In this document: piece after piece, positions 33,362 to 43,443 of the stretch
Layout of the letters: each line of letters begins with the position of its first letter
Position numbering within the stretch: the first letter of the stretch is position 1
Assembly (NCBI GenBank): GCA_025531455.1
Contig: JAMYHL010000004.1
Coordinates: forward strand, 186,001-250,000
Reading direction: 5' to 3'
Source of the DNA: Apiotrichum sp. Y4204
Taxonomy: Eukaryota; Basidiomycota; Tremellomycetes; Trichosporonales; Trichosporonaceae
Length of the DNA stretch: 64,000 nucleotides
Made by a program: the position numbers and the translations under genes
The notes under the pieces: model-generated
Databases searched by the model: none
What the model was told of the DNA's origin: nothing
What the model saw: only the letters and a program-made list of their open reading frames with translations

Positions 33362-34701
33362 ATGAGCGTGCGTATCGATACAACAGGGAACAGAGCGCGG
33401 AGCGGAGCACGCGGTAAGACGGCGTTTCGGCGACGACGGCTCGCAGCGACTTTTTTTTTTATCTGTCGCGGTCGTTTTTCCGACCCCGGCCATGTCGCGC
33501 GATGCCGTCAATATAGTTGTCGCCGTCGCCGTCGCCGCCGCTGTCATCAGACAGAGCCGTGTGTCTCTCCCTGCTGCTTCTTTCTCGAGTTCCACGTTCT
33601 CCCTACTGCGGCTGGCATACAACTTCGCCCAAGCCGCACATCCCAGCCCCGCTGACCCCAGGCCCCCCGGACCGTCCTCCGCGCCCTGCGCGCCTCGACC
33701 TCGCGCGCCGCCTACCGGCCTGCCCCGGCGCGCGCCTTCTCCGCGTCCCGCGCCGTCCGTGAGGAGGCTGCCGCTGCCGTCTCGCCCAAGATTGCCGGCA
33801 TCGTCGACACCGTCGAGACCCTCACGCTTCTCGAGGTTTCCGAGCTCGTTTCCGCGCTCAAGGTGAGGACGTGATGCGGGATGGTGGAGATTCGGAGGCG
33901 GGTGCGACATACAGCGACTTACCCGCGCAACTCCCGGTTTCCAGCTCAGCCCGCTCTTTGTGTCACGGCAGCTCTAACACCAGACCCGCCTCAACATCAC
34001 CGAGGTCGCGATGCCCGCGGCGGCCGCCGCGCCGGCAGCTGGTGGTGCCGCTGCCGCTGCCCCTGCCGAGGAGGAGGCCGAGAAGCCCAAGGAGCAGACC
34101 ATCTTCACGCTCAAGCTGACCGCGATCGACGCCACCGCCAAGGCCAAGATCATCCGCGAGGTCAAGGGCCTCATGCCTAACATGAACCTTGTTGAGGTGA
34201 GTGATGATGATGGAAGGAGGGGGGGGAGGAGGTGGGGGATGTGAGAGCGAGAGAGAGGAGATGAGTGGTCGCAAGAGACGAAGCGAGCGGTTACAGCTGC
34301 GGACCGTTTGCGCAGATCACATCCACAGCTTCGGCTGCGGTGCTCTTCGAGCCGACAAAGTGGAAGATTCATGTCAAGAGGAAAGGACCCTTTTTGGCAA
34401 TGTCCGGGCATTGCCTGGCACACTTGCTCCGTTGTCGTGCGCTGTACAGCGCCGGCTGGCTTGTGTTCGCTAAGCCAGGCTCTGCGCCTCGTGCTCTGCT
34501 TCCCTCTCTTCCCTTTCTCCGATCTTCGACTCTCAACCCTCGCCCTTTCTCCCAAACTTGATTCCGCACAACTCACACCCGCAGGCGAAGAAGTTTGTCG
34601 AGTCGGTCCCCCAGACGCTCAAGGAGAACGTGCCCAAGGAGGAGGCTGAGGAGATGGTCAAGAAGCTCGCCGGCCTCGGCGCCACCGTCACCATGTCGTA
34701 A
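33362..34701 (+). CDS. MRPL12: Mitochondrial large-subunit ribosomal protein bL12m (L7/L12)
   Basis: Exons 33362-33367, 33662-33862, 33984-34196 and 34585-34701 give 178 residues. The first coding exon holds only Met-Ser. An Arg/Ala/Ser-rich presequence (TVLRALRASTSRAAYRP) marks mitochondrial import. The N-terminal L12 dimerisation helix is VETLTLLEVSELVSALKTRLNI, then an Ala-rich hinge. The C-terminal L12 domain reads EKPKEQTIFTLKLTAID, KIIREVKGLMPNMNLVEAKKFVES and ending KEEAEEMVKKLAGLGATVTMS. It forms the mitoribosome stalk that recruits translation factors. Introns of 294, 121 and 388 nt are long for this window. The first exon and intron are inferred from phase and the splice consensus. 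Confidence 0.88.
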
Positions 34702-34894
34702 TTGCATTGGCACAGTACGCATATTTGGCGCTTGTAGATCCGGTAGCATGCACATATCCAGCTCATCCTGACCGAGGGCAGCGGCTGGGAAGGAAGGACT
34801 AGAGAATGCGGACCATCAGATGGAGGTATGGACGACAACAAGTATCAGCAGTTCAGCCCGTTCATCCATTCTACAATTATCTAGTAAAACCAAC

Positions 34895-36065
34895 TCACGC
34901 AACACGGTTCCGCACCGGTCCGCCGGCGAGATACTCGACCACAAGGTCGATAGCGAGGGTACAACCGCGCTCTGCGCTCTCCTCGGTATTCCCACCAAGG
35001 TGGGGGAGGAGCACGGTGTTGGGGAGGTCGAGGTGTGCGAGGTTCTCCCCAAACGCAGGCTCGGTGCGGAGGACATCGAGCCCCGCTCCGCCAATCACGC
35101 CGTTCTTCAGTGCCGCAGCGAGGGCCGCCTCGTCTACGAGCCCCCCGCGCGCCGTGTTGACAAGTACGGCCGTGGTGCGCATTTTCGCGAGCTGCGGCCC
35201 CGAGATCATGTCGGCCGTCTCGGGGGTGAGCGGGCAGTGGAGGGAGAGCACGTCGACGGCGGGGAGGAGCGCGTCGAGGCTGTCTACCCTCGTATGCTTT
35301 ATTTCTCCGCGCGGATCCTCGGCTGTCCACCGCGTCAAAGGGGAAGTAGGCGAGAAGACGAGAATCTCGCACCCAAACGCGGCGAAGAGGCGCGCCGCGT
35401 GCGCCGATATGTCCCCCATCCCCACTAGGCCGACGGTTTTGCCCAGCAGACCCGGGGCTAGGAGCTTGATGGAGGGTAAGCGCTCCCCGGCCCGGATGCG
35501 GTTGTTCGCCTCGACGATGCGCCAGAGCACGGCGAGCGCGAGCGCAACTGTCAGCTCGGCGACTTCCTGCGTGTCAGAAGGGGATTTTCGCAGATGAAGA
35601 GGAAGTGGGAGGTGGTGTTTGATGCTAGATTTACTCTGACTCACAGCAGCATTCGTCCCCGGCATGTTCGTGACGACCACGCCGTGCGCGCGACACGCAT
35701 CGAGATCAATAGAATCGTATCCCGTCCCGTTCCGTGCAATGATCTTGAGGCGCGGCGCGGCCGCAATGTCCCCCGCCGTGAACTTGCCGATACGCACCAC
35801 TGCGAATTAACAAAAGACAAACGAATTGTAGCAACTTACACGCGGCATCGGCGACCTCGAGACACTCGCCCCAGCTCATCTCCCCGCCCTGTCCCTTCGG
35901 CCGGACGACCTTCCTAAACAGCGTTTCGGCGTACGCCTCAGACTTTGGGTGTAGTGGCGTGGGGAGGAAGAGCGTCGCTTCCCCCGCTGGCACGTCTGGT
36001 GGGCGCGGGGTGGAGAGGCGCGCCGGCGTGCGCGGGGTTGTTGTACCCGTGTGCGGGGTGTCCAT
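34895..36065 (-). CDS. NAD-dependent D-2-hydroxyacid dehydrogenase
   Basis: Exons 36065-35840, 35799-35645 and 35566-34895 give 350 residues. The order of motifs is standard for the family: ARNGTGYDSIDLDAC, NMPGTNAAEVAELTVAL, the Rossmann motif VGLVGMGDIS, VLSLHCPLTPET, VNTARGGLVDEAAL with catalytic Arg, the Glu in DVLRTEPAF, and the His in LLPHLGGNTEES. The third glycine of GxGxxG is replaced by Ser181. The substrate is not readable; phosphoglycerate dehydrogenase-like and glyoxylate/hydroxypyruvate reductase-like enzymes share this layout, and no ACT domain is present, which argues against classical serine-pathway PGDH. It is convergent with bL12m, 193 bp between stops. Confidence 0.87.
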
Positions 36066-36397
36066 TTTTGATATTGTCTGAGATAGAGGAAGAGAAGCGA
36101 GAAGAAAAATGGTAGATATTGAGAGGTTAGCAACTGTTTTAGGTGGGCTGCCGGACCGCGGAGCGATCGGACCGCGTTATCGCGTCGGAGGTCGCCGAGC
36201 GATGATTGCCGATGTCAGACAGGTCACCAGGGGGTCCTCAATCTCAACACAACTGCGCATGCACCATCCCCTGGCATCTGGCCCGACTGCAAGGTACTGC
36301 ATAGCACTCTACGCTGTATATTCTTGATATTCTCTCTGAAAATTGGGTCTTATCATGTCTGATATGGTGTGATATAGTCGGATATCGCCAAGATCTC
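36066..36397. other. Intergenic, 5' region of the dehydrogenase gene
   Basis: 332 bp between the dehydrogenase start and the 3' end of the S28 peptidase gene, both on the minus strand. The minus strand next to the start is rich in TTC/TCT (cttctcgcttctcttcctctatctc), so the promoter probably lies here. The S28 transcript end must also fall in this stretch. Confidence 0.55.
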
Positions 36398-38430
36398 CTA
36401 CTTTCCCTCCGCCTTCTCGTCCTTGAACCGCGCAACCCACTCCTGCACGAAGAGCACCATAAAGTCGTGCACGTTGCGGATGCGCTCCGGTACCTGCGTG
36501 CGGTTCTTGAGCCCGTTCTGAAATCAGCATGGGAATTCTTTTTCTCCAACTCACCTCGTCGTAATGGTGGATCGCGTCGAAAATGAGGTGCACGGGCTTG
36601 TCGATGCTCGAGTTGCGCTTTGGGGCAATGTCGCTCTGGGGGGTCTGGTGTGAGCTAGTGAATTCGAATTGTAGCTCACCACTGGGCGCCACGGGTCGCG
36701 GTCGCCGTCGATGAATGCCAGACGGCTGTACTCGATTTCATAGTCGCCGCGGCGGTTCACCTCTTCGACGTCTGGCCACTCGGGGACAGTAAAGTGTTTG
36801 CCGGAAGGGAACGCCTGCTTGCAGATCTTGGCCGTGTAATCGAGCGTCAGACGGCGAGAGACGATGGTCGGCCGGTCGGCCGACGGAGCCGGCATGAAGT
36901 AGCCCCACTGCGTGCAAACTGGGATCAGCAGAGGTTAAAAGACGCACTCACCCTGGAAGATCCACAGGCGCCAGGTCTCCTTCAGACCCGTCTTCTGGAA
37001 CTTGGCGTCGTCATTGGTGCCAAAGCACTGATGTCAGTCCATGGCCGCTCCCGCGAAGATTGCTCACATCCTCAACGTTGGTCGGGCACCTGTCAACAAT
37101 GTTCTCCTTGATGATCTTGGCATAGTTGATAATGATGGCCGGGCTGGAGTCAGCTCGACACCCTCGCTCTGGCTCACATCCTGATAAAGCCAATCTTGCT
37201 GCTTCCCTTGTCGGCAGTGAGGGCCTTGCAGAAGTCATCGAACAGCGGGGTGCTCTCCGCGGGGTCCCAGTTCTGCGCCTGCCAGTAGCCTGCCGTCAGT
37301 CACACACCCTGCGACACTACATGTGAACCACGTACCCAAGGGTGTGGAAAGGACAGAGGCAAAGTCGGGATCGGTGAGGTTGCCCAGCCCGAACGCGCCC
37401 TTGATGAGCGACGGCACGGGCTCGGGCAGGTCGAGCAGACCATCAATCACCTCAATGGCAATCTGCAGCGAGCGCATGCACCGCTGGTCGGCATACTTGA
37501 TGATCGGGTCGTAGTACTGCGGGAAGTCGATCTGGGCGTGGGTAACCGCTGGAAATTAGTGAAACGTGCGATAGGCGAGAGGATAAGAAGACGAGAAGCA
37601 GGAACCCACCGCTCGAGCCAATGCCGCCCCACACGAGTTGCGGGTACTGCGTGCGCATGTGCGCGGCGCGCGCGCCAGCGTACGATCCGCCATAGTAGAT
37701 CCACGGCGTCTTGCTCGGGTGCAGGTCGGCGGTGATGTTGAGCGAGGCGGGCGGCTTGAAGTTCTCGATAAACTGCGGGTTAGCCATGAGATTTGCGCAA
37801 CCCACCTTGGCAGAGTCCTCGAGGGCCTCGGCGTTGTTCAGGAAGCGGAGGTCGTCGGTAGACAAGGAGGGGACGGGGACCGACTCGCCGTAGTAGCTGG
37901 AGTTAGATGTGATCTCGTTCTACCCGGGACCTGCAGCACTCACCGGTGCTCGAGCACGATGGATAGGCCGTTGGTGGCCTGTGAGAGGATGTCGAGGATA
38001 CCTTTCTCCATAAACTTGAGTCTACCATCAGCATTGAATCTCTCCACAACCCACCTGTCCTCGCCCGAGGTCTCGCCGCCATCGAGGACGATGACCGGTC
38101 CGCCAGGCTTGTAGTATTGCGCGTCGGCCCAGAAGCGCTGGCAAAACGTGCCGTTCACCCCGGGCTCAAAGTGCGACACGCGCTGCTCAAAGCAATGCGC
38201 CTCGTACTTTGGCGGCGGCGTCGACGCGAACTGGACATGCGAGGGGCTGTTGTGAGTACAGTGTACGGTGCGTCTTGATCAAAGGCTACTTACAGGTTCT
38301 TTTGGTCGTTGAGCGCCTGCCAGAGGCCGACCATCGGGCGGCCGCTGAGCAGGAGTTCGCGGTGCGTGTCGGCGTCGACGCGCGCCTGCGACGCGGTGGC
38401 CAGCGCCAGCAGCGCGATGGATGTGAGCAT
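36398..38430 (-). CDS. Secreted serine peptidase, family S28 (prolyl-specific type)
   Basis: Twelve exons: 38430-38294, 38246-38055, 38021-37944, 37896-37806, 37772-37610, 37548-37336, 37289-37178, 37143-37068, 37027-36952, 36918-36680, 36635-36555 and 36517-36398. They give 525 residues, all junctions GT-AG and in phase. A signal peptide (MLTSIALLALATASQA) opens the protein. Typical S28 motifs follow: FEQRVSHF, FCQRFWADAQYYKPGGPVIVLDGGE, VLEHRYYGES, and the nucleophile elbow YYGGSYAGARAA with S196. The Asp is in DGDRDPW (likely D454) and the His in AIHHYDENG (H482 or H483). S28 enzymes are lysosomal/vacuolar or secreted and cut after proline at acidic pH. A TATAAATA lies 76 bp upstream of the start. 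Substrate choice is inferred. Confidence 0.92.
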
Positions 38431-38505
38431 GGTGGTTGGGGAGTGGGAAGAAGGGGACAAGAGACCCTCGATGGCTGCTTCTTGTCGCTTCGGCTTGTTG
38501 CTGAT

Positions 38506-38513
38506 TATTTATA
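38506..38513 (-). promoter_or_regulatory. TATA box of the S28 peptidase gene
   Basis: TATAAATA on the minus strand, about 76 bp upstream of the S28 peptidase ATG at 38430, a normal distance for a fungal promoter with a short leader. Confidence 0.65.
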
Positions 38514-39009
38514 GTTTGCGACCCATATGCACAAATCACAAACATCCCAGCTAGCTGCTAGTAGTTTGTTGACGGCGTCGACGAGTGACGAGGTACATCC
38601 AGACCTAGAGCTCATCCCGTGCCCGACCTGAAACTCTCCACGTCCTCGACTCTCGTATGCTCTGAACCTTGTTCTCTCCACGACCTCCCCGGTCGTCAAC
38701 ACCATTGCATCTTGGCACCATCACCTCGTTCTCGACAATGACCTTTCATGGGTTTGGTTTACGGACCGCCGAGTCCGAGTTCCGAGGCACGGGGCGACGC
38801 GTGACGTACAAAAAGGCACAGACGGTCGACGGTCCAACCCGAAAGTGACCCACATGGGGAGAAGGGGGGGAAGGAATCACGTGATTTCACCCCATCAGCG
38901 CCAAAGCCAAATGGGCCAAACTCCGCCTCTGATCCACAACCACGCTTTTTTTTTTTCTGCTGCTCACTGCCAGAAATCCACCCCAGGCTGCATCCGCAAT
39001 CAACAACAG

Positions 39010-39381
39010 CTACAGAAACACAAGATCCAAAGACTGCAGACATTCCTCTGCAGCCATAACACCGTCCACGGACAACATGCAGCATGTAACAGTATGTAAC
39101 GTGCGCCCCTCAACCCCCCAGACACTACGCATCCGGGAGCAGGACCGAACCGCGAGGGCTGGCGACACGAACCCCAAACCCGGGTCAACAGGAGTGGGGC
39201 GGAACTCGCTCTGCGCACCTCCGAGCACCTAACGGCCGTGGGTGTAGCGGCAATCAAGCGACTCTGCGATCGTGTCAGTGGCCTGCCTCGAGGGGGTGAT
39301 TGTGGTTGCTCTTTGAGAACTTACCTATAAGGGAGGGCGACAGGAAGAAGATGAAAATTGGATTTGACCTGCGTATTTATA
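39010..39381 (-). other. Candidate spliced minus-strand transcript, non-coding or micro-ORF
   Basis: TATAAATA at 39381-39374 is followed on the same strand by a pyrimidine-rich stretch and then an intron with consensus ends, GTAAGT at 39324 and CTGAC..CGCAG ending at 39264. The first exon has no ATG. The first ATG of the second exon, at 39132, opens only 40 codons (start MRSVWGVEGRTLHTV, stop at 39010). The promoter and intron look real; the product is unknown. Confidence 0.35.
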
Positions 39382-40263
39382 CTCGCAGTGCGTGTGCCGT
39401 GCCAGCCAACCAGCCAGCGGTCAGACGGCTGCTCGCACCGCCCACTGGGGACTCTCGCACTAGTTGCCACGCAGACACCATACCGACCTCACGCAACTTT
39501 CACACGAATGCCATACATACCATACAGACCATCCAGTGTCTGGTCGTCAGCTATCAACTTCGCATACATAGGTTGCATGCTTGCAGGAGCTCGACATCTC
39601 GAGCTCGACTCTGGAGTTTGCTGAGCATCTTACTATTCATTCCCTCGCGTCTCAGAGACTGGGCCTTTTGATTCTTTTTTTTTTTTCCAACTGACACATT
39701 ACCACATGGTGTACAGATACGCTAACATGCGTACATGTAACATCTTCTAACCTTTTGGAAAGCGGGGCAGACATTCCACCACACCGGCCCCGAGGATTGG
39801 CAGAACGCGCATTACTCTTTTATGCTGTTCAACATCGTCACGGACATCTGTAGATCTAGCTATGGTTCTAGAACACGCCTGGAAGAGCGAAACATTGGCG
39901 CTCTCTTTGCACACTTTACCATGATCGTCGGCGCTTCTTGGCCTTATGGCGAACTCCGGCTTGCTGTTGCAATCGAACGGTGTGAACTAAATGGCATGAA
40001 CTGAATTACTCGAGTCAAGTGCCAGTCTAACTGACACACAGTCCATGTAGATATTGACAGATGTCCGTCATGTTTACGTGCTGCAAGGCACCAAAGTACC
40101 GATTCATTACAAGACTGCCGAATACTGAACACTTCTGATTACTACCAAACGTCCCCTTTACGATACGATGCGCAAACTGTCAGCTCCTTCCTTAGCACAC
40201 AGCCGTGCCAGCGCCTCTCTGCGCCCCGCGCCTCGCGTTCCGCTGGCTGCCCTAGCTGCCAGT

Positions 40264-42160
40264 TCAGGCCTTGTGCCACGACGAGTTGCGCGTCCAGCGG
40301 CGCACCTTCTTTCCCCAAAAGTACATCGGGAGCGCAAAGCTCACAGGCCCGATGCAAGTCGCAAAGTTGACCATGGCGCAGGCAAACACGCCCTTCCTCT
40401 GAATCATGTCAAATACCCAGTAACTCATGCCGAAACCGGTCGTGTTCTTGATCACCGTCGCGACGACCATGATGTCGCCCGCGATCGGGGTGTAGCTGTC
40501 GACAGCGTACGCGACCGCAATTGTGGGAATCGCGCTCGTCAGCACGCCCGTCGCGCCGTACCCCACACAAAGAATAATAGGCCAGTCCCACTTGTTCTGG
40601 AACCCCAGCCCGCCGATGATGATGCCCACCACCGCGACGATATAGTATGGGATAATTGCCGGCAGGCGGAACTCGGCCTCGCGGATGCCGTTGTTCCGCA
40701 TCGTCATCTTGTGCGCGACCCAGTCGGAGAGCGGGCCGGCAGTGCAGAGACCGAGGAAGCCGCCGACGACAAACGCAAAGTTCGCATAGCCCATCGCGGC
40801 CGGGGAAAAGTTCCACGGCGGCTGCGAGAGGAGCTGCTGCGTGAGGTTAAAGTACAGGAGGACGTTGGCGCAGCCGTATGTGACGCAACCCGCCCAGAGG
40901 ATGATGGGGTTGAAGAACTTGGCCCATGGGGAGAGCAGGTCCTTGACCAGCGTTTTGCGCCAGTCGGGGTCGATCGGCTGCCACAGCTTCCACTGCTGCT
41001 TGCTGGGCTTGCCCCGGCCGTGCACGCTGTCGTTGACTCCGCTGGAGAGGTGCTCAATGTCCTGGGTGTGGTCCACTTCTGACTTGCCGTCGTGCTCTTG
41101 CACGTCGCTGCCCTGTGGGGAGGTCGATCCTTCCTGAGGCTTAGGGCGAAAAAACAGCGTTTCGGGGTTGCCAAAAACGAGATTGAGAGTGTTGAAGACA
41201 CCCAGGCCGACGGACAGCCACCAGAAGGAGCGCCAGCCGTACCGCTGCGCCATGTTGCCGCTCATGATCGGGCCGATGAAGAGGCCTGGTGTGAATATTC
41301 TGCCATGTTTTACATTGTGCTGAGTCTTGACTCACCAAAGAAGAAGGCGGTAAAGTACAGGCCCATCCAGCGGCCGCGCTCGTGGACGAAAAACAGGTCC
41401 GCAATGACCTGCACCATCATCGTCTCGCTGATGGCGGTCGGCACGCCGGTCATGATGCGGGCCGCGAAAAAGGAGCTGTACGACTTGGCGACGGCCTCCC
41501 ACACCGCAAAGCCGATGACCAGGAGGCTGGTGACGATAGCAGTGACGCGGCGCCCAAAGATGTTGGCGCACGGCACAATGATAAAGTTTGCGTATCCGAG
41601 CGACAGGACGCATCCGCCAGTCAGAAGTCCAATGTCCGTCTGGCTTGCGTGCGGCCATTCCGCGGCCGCAAGACCGTTCATTGGCGCCATGGAAAGCGCG
41701 ACGGCGACGGTGCAAATAGCGTAGAGGGCCTGTGTTGCGGCAACGAGGGCTGGAGTTAGCGCTTTTCACGCCGCCACCCACCCTTCCACTTCCAGTTCCA
41801 GTTGAGAGGGTCGTCAAGCCGGTTCGTGGGCTGGGGGACGAGCCTGCGGTTAGTGTTTGTGTGATGTGTGGCGTGGCATCTGATTCATGCCACAACCCAT
41901 GGAAACCATGTGCTATGGGCCCGTATGTGCCACGCATCACCATATCCCATCATCCACCAGTCTATGGCCTCTGACAGGCGGCAGATATCCAATCTCCGGA
42001 GCATCGCAGCTGCCCTGCCACTGCCCATTTACCCCACCACAACTCACACTAGACCGCCACTGTTGGTCTGGTAGTGGATGCCATCGTGATCGCGCATCAC
42101 CTCGGTACCGGGGATGTGCTCGTCCACAATGTGAGCTTGGATTCCGCCGTTGTCGCGCAT
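40264..42160 (-). CDS. Major facilitator superfamily transporter
   Basis: Exons 42160-42048, 41843-41782, 41749-41336 and 41285-40264 give 536 residues. The cytosolic N-terminus (GGIQAHIVDEHIPGTE, then NRLDDPLNWNWKWK) has the DPxNW motif that precedes the first helix in fungal MFS proteins. Helix 1 is ALYAICTVAVALSMAPMNGL. The loop motif between helices 2 and 3 reads CANIFGRRVTAI, and ARIMTGVPTAISETMM is helix 4. The second half has GPLSDWVAHKM, then four helices and a basic C-terminus WGKKVRRWTRNSSWHK. The layout resembles fungal drug:H+ antiporter-1-type carriers. The substrate cannot be read from sequence. ATG 42160 follows directly after a TTTCCAG, so an untranslated upstream exon is possible. 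Confidence 0.87.
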
Positions 42161-43443
42161 CCTGGAAACAGTGAGGAGGGTGGAAGGTAGCTAGTAGCCA
42201 GGACTTGGGGAACAAACCTGCATCCCGGCCCACAGCTCGAGCTTAAATCATCTGGTGCTCTACACTTGTTACTCTCTCGCATCTCTAACATCTAGTATCT
42301 TTAGCATCGACTCGCGCACCGCTCCCACTCATGATGGTAGGAGCCGATCACCACAGCCGTGTGATCGCGCATGTGCAGTCTGGAGCTGTGGAGCAAAGTC
42401 TAAAGGTCCCAAGTCCGCAACTTAACTCAGTACCGAAACGGGGTGTCGTGTTAGTTCCCGAAAATTGTGGGCAGCTAAACACATTCCTCACTTGCACACT
42501 CACTTGGCAACTGGGTCTGCCGTTGGAACGTGAGCCCCGTAACGCGAGCCCCGCACGCTGCTTCTTTGGGACCCCGCAGCCCGACTACGGATAAACTGAG
42601 GAGCGTGCGCTAATCACCTGCACATATGCACAGGGCATCACTCTCACGCGAGTGGACGCCGCCCGAGTCCAATCATCGAGACCAGAAAGCCGCAACAGAA
42701 AGATGCCTGGTTTATAAGTAGGGTCAACATTGTCATTGTCAATTAACTGCCTTCCCGTCATGTCGAAACCTAGATCCGTCTTTTCGCACGTTGCTCGACT
42801 GCCGGTTAGCGCAGATCAGCTGTGAGCTGCAGATGCTGATAAAGCCAAGTTCCCAAGAGCCAACAACAAGGACAACTCGGCGGTCCCATGACCTCCTTCT
42901 GGGCCAATTGCTTCAACCGGTGGTTTTCCCGCCAAGTGTGTTGGATAGCCCGCGATGAGAGATAACGGGCATCTTGCATTCGAGCTTGAGATCAGGCCTC
43001 TAAGTGATGCAAGGTAGAAGATCAGAAACGACGCGTCAGGAGTACGTAGGACACACGGGAGCGACATGAGGCCGGCGTCGTCTCACAAATGGCCGCACCA
43101 CCTATTCTGTGTCTAATCTGTGGCCGGTTCACAGGTGTCTCGGGGAGCGGGAAAGCGTGTTGATCTATTTTGATCGGTGGCAAGAGTGCCATTCAGTCGT
43201 CGGCAGTAGTGCAGAAAAGTAAACTCTTTGTGGCGTCGAGGTCGAGACCACAACAGATGACGACGACGACCACTACATTGTGCATCTTGATCGGTCACTG
43301 ATCACGTGATCGCTTCGAGATGGCAGATTCACGCGAAAGCCAGATGGAGTACACGTGAGCATTAGTAGGGTCACGTGACATACTTAGTGGTGACGACCGT
43401 TTCCCGCTCGTCAGAAAAAGTTGGCCACTCGGCGCCGACGACG
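42161..43443. other. Divergent intergenic region, MFS / tRNase Z
   Basis: 1.3 kb between two divergent starts. Open frames are short and without local codon style. The right end carries three CACGTG boxes within 75 bp (separate entry). Confidence 0.6.
43301..43380 (+). promoter_or_regulatory. Three CACGTG boxes upstream of tRNase Z
   Basis: CACGTG at 43303-43308 (within ATCACGTGAT), 43352-43357 (ACACGTGA) and 43372-43377 (GTCACGTGAC). Two are full 10-bp palindromes fitting RTCACGTGAY, the Cbf1-type bHLH site. They lie 67-141 bp upstream of the first ATG of the tRNase Z gene. Confidence 0.6.

Larger units (their letters stand above)
38431..40263. other. Intergenic region with a candidate spliced transcript
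   Basis: 1.8 kb between the S28 start and the MFS stop, both on the minus strand. It contains the S28 promoter, a palindromic CACGTG within AATCACGTGATT at 38876-38887, two T-runs (near 38947 and 39675), and a minus-strand TATA box followed by a good intron at 39264-39324 (separate entry). No protein gene of normal size is supported. Confidence 0.55.

Noticed and set aside
40168..41082. 304-codon plus-strand frame opposite the MFS gene
   Set aside because: Antisense of clear transmembrane helices; charged shadow sequence without domain.
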